In this document: positions 31,503-41,500 of the stretch, piece after piece
How the letters are laid out: each line of letters starts with the position of its first letter
Numbering within the stretch: position 1 is the first letter of the stretch
Assembly (NCBI GenBank): GCA_030753015.1
Contig: JASMDC010000001.1
Location: 62,001-126,000, forward strand
From: Candidatus Undinarchaeales archaeon
GTDB lineage: Archaea; SpSt-1190; JASMDC01
DNA: 64,000 nucleotides
Reading direction: 5' to 3'
Notes under the pieces: generated by a model
The model's database searches: none
The model's input: only the letters and a program-made list of their open reading frames with translations
What the model was told of the DNA's origin: nothing
Translations under genes and position numbers: made by a program

Positions 31503-34500
31503 CCATGACCCGCGCGACCCTCTTCGTGGTCCTGCTCCTTCTTACGGTAGGGCAGGCAGCGACCGTGACCATCGAGTCGGCGGATGCCTTCGCGCTCCCC
31601 TCGGCGACCGCACTCTTCATCAACGCCTCGCTCGAGGGCTTCCTCGCGTTCACTCCGTCCCTCACACGTCTGAGCTGTGGCGGCTCGCAGGTGCGGACCG
31701 TCTTCTTCCTCACGCCGCCGGTGGCCGGGATACCGAGCCGGCTCAAGGCCGCGGCAGTCATCCCGGGGACACCGCCGGGCCAGCTGGCGTGCCACCTGAC
31801 CGTGGGCTCGCCGGGCCTCCAGGGATCGGTCGATATCGATGCGGTCGTCTCTGCTCCGGGAGGGGGATTGAGCCTCACTCCCATCCTCCTATTCGACAAC
31901 ACCACCGGTTCCGCAAAGCTTACTCCCGGCACGTCCGCCCCCGATGTGTACACCGGTCTGTACAAAGAAGGGGAGACTGCACCGTTCAAGGGGCTCTTCG
32001 ACTACACATACCATTGTGGGAAGCTCGGTGTCGCCGCCATACCGTGCAATGAGGAGATCGCGTGGTCAGCGGTGAGCCGGGAGGACGCCAAGGGACTGGA
32101 GGCTGTCGTGCTCGCGCGCTCTGGAACTGCTGTTGGGTACGCCCGGGCACGGATGCTCTATCGGGGGATCATCGTATCCCTCAACGCCGAGCTCATGTCA
32201 CGGTCCCTGGTAGCTGACACCGAGCGCATGGTGGAGGAGGTGACCTACGAGGACAGGGTGTATGGTAGGCGCCAGCTCAACCTGACCATCCTTCCCTACA
32301 TGGACGACACACTCACTCTGGTGACTGAGCTGCCTTCGGGGACACGAACGGACAGCGTCACCGTACACACAGGCCGGCCCCTCATCATCGGCACCGTGAT
32401 CGAGACCGACCAGCCGGGCGACGTCCACTACTCCATAGAGTCGACCACCTATCGGTACGTGTGGAACGCCACACTCACCTATACCGCGGGTAGGTCCTTT
32501 GAGGTCGAGGCACCGGACCCGGTGACCATCTACCCGGGAGAGCGAACAGGGCTCAGGTTCAATGTCAAGAACCTACGGTCCGTCCCGGGACTGCGCGTAT
32601 GCGCCGAAGCGGACGGGTTCAACGCGACTGTGTCGGGTGCGACATGCCATGGATGGGACCTCGCGCCGGGGAAGGACATGGAGGTCGAGGTGGTCGTCGG
32701 GTACGACCGGGGTCCAGGTGGGAACGTCACGGTCTCCTTTCAGCCCCCCGAGTCACCCGAGGGTGCCGTCTCCATCGCTCTCGATATAAATCCTGGTGAC
32801 TTCCGGGATTATGAAGGTACGATCGGCTGCGAATGGCTACTGGGGCGTGTGCGATGCCTGTTCGATATAGCACCCTCGGGCACGCTCGAGGACCGATTCT
32901 ACTACACGATCGCACCTGCTGCAATGAGCTCAGAGCCCATGTTCATGTCCAAGACGCTCAGCGGGCCTGCAGACAAGGATTTACTGCTCTACGATATCGC
33001 AGCCGACGACCGCGAGCTGGCACAGGACGTGGACCTGCTCCACTTCTACGTATCCCTGGCAAAGACGGAGCCCCTCTTCACAGAGACCCCGGAGTTCACC
33101 GACGTGCTCGCTCTCGCGGACAGTGTGCGGGGCGACATCGACCGGTACAATATCGATCCCGCCGTCAAGGAGCCCGTCTACCAGGCGCTCGCCAGAGCGG
33201 TCGCGCGGGAGACACCCCTGACCGATGTTCTCGAGCCGTTGACCAGCTTCCGCAAGGAGATGCTCAACGCTTCGGTCACGATGCTCGCAAAGCGCCTGGA
33301 CGTGTCCGTCAAGGTCGTGATGTGCAACCGTCCCTATAAACGGGCCGGCGCGGCGATCGTGCGCTGCATCGCCAACGAGACGATCCTGGACGCCCGTGCA
33401 TCGGTCGATTTCACGGTGACGGCGCCAGCGTCCGTCTTTGCCCGCCAGGGTAGAGAGATCGATATCCCGGTCACTGTGATCAGCTCGCTCGCCAATCCCG
33501 CACCATTCGTCGTGCGCCTCTCCTCTGCCTCCCGTGAAGCCATGGAGAAGGAAGGGACGGTGGACGGGTCCCGGACCTTCACATTCAAGGTGACCGAGAG
33601 TGAGCTCGGGGACGTCCAGTTCCATGCCTCCGCCTTCCCGTCGGGACAGGACGGAGTGGGTCGGACGACGACCGTGCTCCTACACGTCTCGGACGAGCGT
33701 TACATCGCGCTTGAGACGATCGAGGAGATAGGGTGCACCATCCGTTCTGGTTCTTGCGAAGTTCAGGTCCCGGTCACCAACCGGGGCACAGATGAACAGC
33801 AGGTGAACATGGACATCGCACCGGGAAGCGGGGCCGAGCTTGCAGCGGTCCCTCCCGAAGTGCTCGAAGTGGGGGAGACGATGAACCTCACCGCATCGAT
33901 CTCGGGTTTCAACAAGACCGGGGAACAAACGTGCGTGCTCCTTGTTGTACCGGTGGGCAACGAATCCCTCGCTAACCGCGTCACCGTGCGCGCCCGCCCG
34001 GTGCGGTCAGAGGTGGACGTGCTCATGCCCGAGGAAGTGAGCGATGGTGCCTACATCACGATCCGCAACAAAGGTGAAGCTCGTGAGGATATCGAGATAC
34101 TTGTACCGGACGAGGCCTATTCGTGCGTCTACCTAAGCAAGGATGGCGAGTTCACCATGGAGCCCAACCGTGACGAGCGCGTGAAGCTCGCACCGGGCGA
34201 GTCCTGTCTGTCCGATACCATCAAGCTTACCGTGATGGTGAGCGGTCAGGCCCGTAACTTCACGGTGAAGGTACCGGGCGTAGCAATCCGTCCGCCGGAG
34301 GACGATGATGATGGTAACGATACGAATGATAGCGATGAGGAAGGGGGCACATGGGTTCCACAGCCACCACCTTCTACAGAGGATGAAGGTAGCAGCAGCC
34401 TGAGCTATCTCATCATCTTCTTGCTACTGGTGGCAGGGGGTGCCGGTTACCTCAAGCTCCATCAGGCCAAGGCCACCGCTACGACCAGCCTCACACCGGC

Positions 34501-34609
34501 TCCCGGTGGCAAGGCCGAGACGGCAACGGCCGCGCGGGCGGCAGGGCCAAAGTCCTACTACACCAAGGCCTATAGGACGTACTACACGTACCGGCCCCCT
34601 CCGCTCTAG
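31499..34609 (+). CDS. large surface protein with C-terminal TM and Tyr-rich tail (1036 aa)
   Basis: Signal peptide at 1-21. The ectodomain is long and beta-rich, probably Ig-like or COG1361-type domains, e.g. YPGERTGLRFNVKNLRS and EVGETMNLTASISGFNKT, with scattered N-glycosylation sequons (about residues 230-930). An acidic Asp/Glu linker (931-965) leads to one membrane helix (about 967-987). The short cytoplasmic tail ends KAYRTYYTYRPPPL, much like the motif in the 23477-26023 product. Start GTG 31499 overlaps the RFC stop; ATG 31505 is the alternative. Role in the cell envelope is likely; ligand unknown. Confidence 0.75.
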   Translation: MTMTRATLFVVLLLLTVGQAATVTIESADAFALPSATALFINASLEGFLAFTPSLTRLSCGGSQVRTVFFLTPPVAGIPSRLKAAAVIPGTPPGQLACHLTVGSPGLQGSVDIDAVVSAPGGGLSLTPILLFDNTTGSAKLTPGTSAPDVYTGLYKEGETAPFKGLFDYTYHCGKLGVAAIPCNEEIAWSAVSREDAKGLEAVVLARSGTAVGYARARMLYRGIIVSLNAELMSRSLVADTERMVEEVTYEDRVYGRRQLNLTILPYMDDTLTLVTELPSGTRTDSVTVHTGRPLIIGTVIETDQPGDVHYSIESTTYRYVWNATLTYTAGRSFEVEAPDPVTIYPGERTGLRFNVKNLRSVPGLRVCAEADGFNATVSGATCHGWDLAPGKDMEVEVVVGYDRGPGGNVTVSFQPPESPEGAVSIALDINPGDFRDYEGTIGCEWLLGRVRCLFDIAPSGTLEDRFYYTIAPAAMSSEPMFMSKTLSGPADKDLLLYDIAADDRELAQDVDLLHFYVSLAKTEPLFTETPEFTDVLALADSVRGDIDRYNIDPAVKEPVYQALARAVARETPLTDVLEPLTSFRKEMLNASVTMLAKRLDVSVKVVMCNRPYKRAGAAIVRCIANETILDARASVDFTVTAPASVFARQGREIDIPVTVISSLANPAPFVVRLSSASREAMEKEGTVDGSRTFTFKVTESELGDVQFHASAFPSGQDGVGRTTTVLLHVSDERYIALETIEEIGCTIRSGSCEVQVPVTNRGTDEQQVNMDIAPGSGAELAAVPPEVLEVGETMNLTASISGFNKTGEQTCVLLVVPVGNESLANRVTVRARPVRSEVDVLMPEEVSDGAYITIRNKGEAREDIEILVPDEAYSCVYLSKDGEFTMEPNRDERVKLAPGESCLSDTIKLTVMVSGQARNFTVKVPGVAIRPPEDDDDGNDTNDSDEEGGTWVPQPPPSTEDEGSSSLSYLIIFLLLVAGGAGYLKLHQAKATATTSLTPAPGGKAETATAARAAGPKSYYTKAYRTYYTYRPPPL

Positions 34610-34613
34610 CGTA

Positions 34614-35480
34614 TCAGAGGCACTTCACGACCAGGCACCCTCTCGGCACTCCTAGTGCTCTCGCGACCGGAGCGCATTTAGCCTTGAGGAGGTAGACTAG
34701 CCGCCCCTCCACCCTTTCATGGAACTCGCTCATGGTCTCGAAGTTACCCATGCCCTTGGCCACGATGACGTCGGCCTCGTCCAGCGCCTCGATGAAGGCA
34801 GGGTCGGCCTCGTCCAGGTTGACGCCCACCGAGTCGCCGTCGGACACCACTTCGGGGAATCCCATGGCGCGGGCTTCAGCTACGGTCACGTCGTTGAGGA
34901 TGGGGACGCCCTTGGCGACGGTCGTCACGCGTATTCCCGCTTCCACTAGGCGCTTGGCCAGGAGCAGATCGAACACACACTCACCGTGGTTGTCCAGGAT
35001 CAGCAGCACCCACTGGGCCTCATCGAGCCTCTCGAACAGCTCGTCCGTGTCGTCCACACCGAAGGGGGTCGTGAGGAGCTCTCGAAAACCCCCGGCAAAG
35101 TCGTTGACATCGAAGGCGTAATCGGCGACACCGAAGTCCATGGCATTGCCGGCGCACAACACGCGCACCAGAGCTCGCCGCTCGTCCTCGGACCTGCCAA
35201 TGAATGAACGTGCCTCGGGGAGGAGCGTTTCTGCCACCTCGTCCGAGCGTGCCTTCAGTTCTCGGAACGGGTCGGGACAACCAGAGAGCCGGACCACGGT
35301 GCGGAACCGGTGAGTGCCCACTTCGGCGGCCACCTTACTGCCGACCTGGGCATTGTCCCGGGCCCAATGACCGAACTCCTCCTGGCACCTGCGATGGACA
35401 TCCTCATCGTCCGAGGCCAAGCGCGCCTCAAACACAGCCCGGTCCATGAGACAGGGGATGCACTCATCGGCCAGCTTCAT
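34614..35480 (-). CDS. DUF89-family damage-control phosphatase
   Basis: 288 residues. N-terminal CIPCL cysteine pair, AGNAMDFGV, LLILDNHGECVFD and AKGMGNFETM are the metal-binding motifs of DUF89 (ARMT1-like) proteins. These dephosphorylate damaged sugar phosphates and similar metabolites using a divalent metal. Convergent with the large surface gene. Substrate cannot be predicted here. Confidence 0.85.
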   Translation of the reverse strand: MKLADECIPCLMDRAVFEARLASDDEDVHRRCQEEFGHWARDNAQVGSKVAAEVGTHRFRTVVRLSGCPDPFRELKARSDEVAETLLPEARSFIGRSEDERRALVRVLCAGNAMDFGVADYAFDVNDFAGGFRELLTTPFGVDDTDELFERLDEAQWVLLILDNHGECVFDLLLAKRLVEAGIRVTTVAKGVPILNDVTVAEARAMGFPEVVSDGDSVGVNLDEADPAFIEALDEADVIVAKGMGNFETMSEFHERVEGRLVYLLKAKCAPVARALGVPRGCLVVKCL

Positions 35481-35525
35481 GCGGCCGGGTGAACGAACCG
35501 CAGGTTAAATGGATTACGGTAGCGA

Positions 35526-38500
35526 TCAACCGGCCGACGGTTGGCCAGTTACCGGAGTCTGTGCCGTCCCATTCTGCTGTGCCTGACCTGTACCGGCCTG
35601 AGGTGTTCGGGCAACGTTCGATTGGGAACCATATGAACCGTAGTACCGATTGGCATAGTAGGAAGAGCGCATGGCCTTAGTGATCTCCACGACAAGGTCG
35701 GACAGCAGCCCTGTCCCCATGGCGGGTTCCTCAGCCCTGGCCACGAGATTCATGTTCCACCCGGTGGTGGCCTGGTACACGGACACTTCCAGTGAGACCC
35801 GCTTCTTGGAGAACTTGCCCCGACCGGCCCATATGGCCTTCCCGCTGAACATGCTCGATGCTTCACGGACGACATAGAGTGGAGTGGTCCTCGCCTCGAT
35901 TGCAGCCCAGGCCACCCGCCAGTCCGAACCCAGGTTCACCGCGTGTGAGAACGACTTGTACTTCCCGAACACGCTATCGTACTTATCGGGTTCCACCTCA
36001 TAGCCCTCCAGAACGGGGCAGACCGAGGACACCTTCACCGGCTTGACGTTCTGGGATTTCATCCTGCCCCGGTCGTCCTTGTAGGTCACGACCCCGGAGA
36101 TCTCACCCGACACGCACCGGAGCGGGTACATCTTGAAGATGGCCGACTGGAGGTCCCCGCTCTCAAGGTCGCCGAGCATGTAGACGTTGGACTCGGGCTC
36201 GAGGTATGCCAGGGCCGCAGGTGAGGTCAGTTCGACCTTAACGTCCCGGAGCGGGAACGTGGAGCCGTTCTCCACCTTGACGAATATCTTGAGGAGGGCC
36301 CCTTCCCGGTCCATGCCCCGTTTCACTACGACCCTCTCTTCGCCCAATGTCTTTCGCTTCACCACGAGGAAGAGACCAATGAACAGCGAAGCTCCGATAA
36401 TGACGAGCTCGACATGGTCCTTGATCTCCTCGACGAACTTGATCCAGTCGATGTGGTCGATGCAGGACCTTGAGATGCTGGTGATGCAGGTCTGGAGGCA
36501 GGGGATGGTCCCCAAGCTACAGATATGGGTCGTTGATAGTTCCAGGGCCAGGGTATTACCTCGTTCCATGGCAACCGCGTCCTCGCCTCCAAGGGAACGG
36601 GAGATGTGAGTGAGGTTCTCCACAAGGACCGTGCGCTCGTCGAAGTCCATCTTGTCCAGCTTGCGATGGTTCACGAGGGTGCTGTAGAGCTCCTTGAGCA
36701 TGGTGCGTGTCTCATCTTCCGACGTAGCAATCGAACTGAGGAGGAGCTTGTCGATGTTCTCTGCGCTCACACGCCGACATACCTCGAACTTCTGGGCGAA
36801 TTCGCACCGGTCGCAGAACACCGCCTCTCCCTGGAAGCAGCCACGTGTCTTCTCGTCGTACCCATAGCATCGTATCTCCTGGGTACGGCAGCAGTCCTCG
36901 ATGCACCGTCGCTGTGGAGCATCCTCGTACCGCTCGCAGAAACCGTCGCCGCACTCGGGGCATCGGGTTATCCCCATGAGGAACCGATCCTCGCAGCACA
37001 CGCCCTTCTGCATGATGCAGGAGCCCGCGCAGAGCACACCACCCCGTTCCACCTCACATGTAACTTGTGAGCAACTTGCCATGCCCTGGGACCAGGTGTT
37101 GTTGCAGCATGCGCCCAGCTGGGGGGGGAAGCACTGACCGCCGCAGCAGATCTCACCCTCACCGCACTCGCCATCGTCGCCGCAAGAACGGCAGACGTTA
37201 TCATCGCACATGGGCAGGGTCCGTGTGCAGTTGGCCGAATTGCAGCACTGGCCTTGCTCGATCCACGAGTTGTCGCAGCATACCCCCTGGCCGAGCCAGC
37301 ACTGGTCGCCGCAGAAGGAGAACCTGCCCTTGCATACCTTGGAGCATTGATGGTTGTCGCACAGGAACGTACCACAGTCGTTGTCATTGCAGCAGTCGGA
37401 ACCCTCGATCCACGTATCGTCACAGCAGTTGCCCTCTGCGGTGTACCACTTCTCGTCGCAGCACGTGCCCTCTCCCTCCTCGCACCGTCTCCCGCAGGGG
37501 GTGAATCCTTCCTGGCACTCGATGGCCGAGCATCTGTGGCCGCTCACGAAGCAGGTCGTACCCTCGGTACAGTCCACGTCACCGCAGCATACGTCGTCAC
37601 CGGTGTACCAGGAGTCATCGCAGCACAGCCCCTGCCCACCGTAGCATTTACCTCCGCAGCACTCGCTATCGGGTCCGCACTCGATGGACGCCGTGCAGGA
37701 ACGGCAGATGGAGATGTCACCATCACAGACAGGACGGTCGTGCGGGCAGTCCTGGTCGCCGCAGCATGCGCCGCTCTTGATCCAGGTCGAGTTGCAGCAC
37801 ACCCCGTCGCCCATGAAGCAATTCCCGCCGCATCCCTTGAACCCGAAGCGGCATGTTCGCGAGCAGGTGAAGTCCTCTTGGCAGGTATAGTTACCGATGC
37901 ACTCAGCGTCCGAGCAGCAGTTCCCCCCGGCAGTGAACGCGCCAGCGCAGCAAACACCGGAGGTCGAGTTCCAGCGCTCCAGGATGTCGTCACCGCAGCA
38001 TTGCTCATCGACCCATCGAGCGTTGATGCCTCCCTTGCACTGGCAGGAGAACGGATCCCCATCACCCTCCGGATTGGCGCACGCAGAGCACCATACCTTG
38101 CTGCCCTGGGTGCACGTGGTACCGTCGCAGAAGGTGGTGCAGTTCCCGAACAGACAGGCCTCGCACTCCTCGCACAGGTCCCGCTGTACGAGCCCCTTGA
38201 GGCAGCGAGCAGTGGCACCGCACCAATTGTCCTTCTCCTTATCGTCCCCACAGCATCGCCCGTCGATCCACTCGCCCCCGTCGCATTCACAGCTGCGGGC
38301 ATCGTTGTCCCCGTCCTTGCTGCATAGGCTGCACCAGGCATCGCCCCGACAGTTGGTTGCTTCACATTCGAGGGAGTACAGGCACATCTTCGATGGGCAC
38401 TCGTCGGAGGTGCACACGCACTGGCTGTTCGTGCAGACGTCATAGGGTGATTTGGTGCAGCTATCGCTAGTGAGACAGGGCTCGTCGCTGACGCCCCACC

Positions 38501-41500
38501 GGCCGTCGAGACAGAGTCCACCGACACCGGTCCAATCCTCGCCCTTATCGTCACCACAGCACATCTCCTTCTGGTCGGCGGTCGAGATGTGCCAGCTCCC
38601 TATCTTGCATGAGCACGAGTCCTCGTTGGCGTCCCCGTCGGAGCTGGAGCATGCAGTGCACCAGTCGTCCGTATCTATGGCACAGGCATTGCCGGTGCAC
38701 ACCCGGTCGTAGGAGCAGCGGTTTGCCGTGCAGCTCTCCGATGTGCACGACGCGTACGGGCGCTCGAGACAGTCGCTCACGAGGCAGCAGTTCCCACCGT
38801 CGGCCCAGGTGTTGTTGCAGCAGACACCCGTACCAACCTGGAACTCGCCACCGCAGCAAACGCCCTCTGTGCTGTTCCAGTACTCGGTGGCGCCGTCATC
38901 ACCGCAGCATTGTCCGTCCGCCCACGTGGCCTTTGTCAGGCAGTTCGAGCAGAAGTGCTGGTCATCGTCCGGGTCGGTGACCGCGGCCCATGCACCTGCG
39001 CTGCAGTATCCTCCAGCACCGCACCACTCCTCGTCGGGATCATCCCCGCAGCACGCAGCGGTCCGATCCGCAGTCGAGAACTGCCAGGTCCCGCTCTTGC
39101 ACGTCCGGCAGTACTCTGCGTCCAAGTCGGCGTTCCCATCCTTGACGGCGATCCAGCTATCGGTCTGACAGTACCCGGTCACCCCGCACCAGGCCTCATC
39201 GGGGTCATCCCCGCAACAGCGGTTCTCCCGCCACGCGAAGGATGAGCATACCTCGCAAAAGCGTGCGTTGTTGTCGGGATCGCTCCCTGCGACCATAGTC
39301 CAGGCACCTGCATGGCAATAACCGGTGAGACCGCACCATTCCTCGTCAGGATCGTCACCGCAGCACTGGTTCTCCCTCCATTCCTCTTTCGCGCACATCA
39401 CGCACGAGTAATAGTTGGTGTCCCCGTTCGAGGAAGCGCACACGGAGCATTCCATATCGGAGCAGCTTTCGCCGGTGGAACCGAGCACGTCGATCTCGCA
39501 CTGCGAGTAATCGCATGTGGACCATCCTCCTTCCTCGCAATCCGTGAATCCGCTGAAGTGGCACTTGAGCGCCTGGGCATCGATGTAGTTATCACAAAGG
39601 GGGTGGCTTGAGCTGGATTCCTTGTACTCGCAGGGGCGGGTCCAACCACCTACGGCGCACCCGGTGAGACCGCTGAAGTAGCAATTGTTATCGACGGCCT
39701 TTGGCAGACAGGGGGGTTTTGTCGGATCCGAGCTCGCGAAGGCACAGGAGGCCCAGCCGTCCTTGGTGCAGGAGGTTGAGCCGTCGAACTGGCAGGTACC
39801 CCCGACGGCGAGGGGCGGGCATGAGGATTTGTCACCGGTCTCCTGGGCGTACTTACATGCGGACCATCCGTCGTTCGTGCACAAGGTACCGCCACCGAAG
39901 TAGCATAAGCCGGCCTCCTCATAGTGACCGCAGGCCGGTCTTTCGGTGTCTTCGTTATAGTCACATGTGGACCATCCGGAGCTTGAGCATGACGTGGTGC
40001 CCCGGTAGTTACAGGTCCGGCCCGAGGAGTAGTGGGGGCAAGCTGGCTTCGATGTGTCGATGGTGTACTTGCAGTCCGACCAACCGTCCGTTATGCATGT
40101 AGCAGTGCCACTGTGACGGCAGTTCGTGCCAGATGCCTCGGATTCGCAGGCAGGTCTGCTCGCATCCTGCTTGTTGAAGGTGCAAGCAGCCCAACCGGAT
40201 GCGGTGCATTGGGTCGAGCCATCGAACTGACATACGTCCACCTGGGCCACGGGGCCACAGTCAGGCTTGTTAGGTTCTTGGGATGTAAATGTGCAGCTAC
40301 CCCAGCCCGATTCAGTGCATGCGGGCGAGCCCCCGAACTTACAGGTGTTCCCGTCCTCATCGGGCGGGCATGCTGGTCGCTGGTGGTCGGAGCTCGTATA
40401 TGTGCACTCGGACCACCCATCGGCCCCGCACTGTGGCGTCCCGCCATAATAGCAGATGTTACCGTCCGTGTACGGAGCGCACGCGGACCGCTGGGTATCG
40501 CTCGATGTGTATGCGCAGGCGCCCCAGCCCGATCCCGTGCACGAGGGTGCACCACCAAACTTGCATGTGTTGCCCTCGGGCTTGGGCGGGCATGCTGGTC
40601 GCTGGGAGTCGGACCCGCTGAAACTGCATTCTGTCCATCCACCGCTCCCGCACGAGGAGCTGCCCTGGTAGTAACAGTAGGTGCCCTCCGTTCGAGGAGA
40701 GCAGTCAGGGGGGTTCGTGTCGGAGTAGTCGAAGGCACACGCCTCCCATCCGCCGATCCCGCATGTAGCGTGCCCGCTGTATCGGCACGTGTTGTCCAAG
40801 GGAGAGGGATTGCATGTAGGCTTGTTCGTGTCGGTCAGCGAGTAGGTACAGCTCGACCACCCGGATGTCGTGCACTGTGCGTTTCCGCCATAGCTACAGG
40901 TGTTCCCCTCGTCCTTTGGCCCGCAGTCGGGTTTGCCGGCATCCTGGTGCGCGAACTCGCAGCCAGACCATCCCGTGGTGGAGCATGAGGTGGATCCCGC
41001 ATAGCTACATGTGTTCCCGACCGCCTTGGGGTCACAGTTCGGTGGATTACGGTCCGTGTTGTCCGAGCAGGACGTCCATCCTGAGGTGCCGCACTCACTT
41101 ATACCGCCGTAATGGCAAGCGTCCCCGTCAGCGGTGGGGGTGCAGGTGGGGCGTGAAGCGTCCGATGCCGAGAATGTGCAGCTTCCCCATCCGCTCGTGG
41201 TACAATCCGTGGTGCCCTGGTACTGGCAGGTGTCACCCACGGGCTTTGGACCGCACGCTGGCTTGACGCTGTCCTGAAGGCTGAAGAGACAACCGGTCCA
41301 GCCCGATTCGCTGCAGGAGGTGCTGCCCGAGTATCGGCAGGTGTCCCCCACGGGATCGGGACCGCACAAAGGTTTGTTGGTGTCTTGGTACGTATGGGTG
41401 CACTCGCTCCACCCGCTGGAACCGCACCGCGTGTATCTCCCGTAATAACATGTGTCGCCCGAGGCGATGGGATTGCAGACCGGTTTTATTAAATCGGAGG

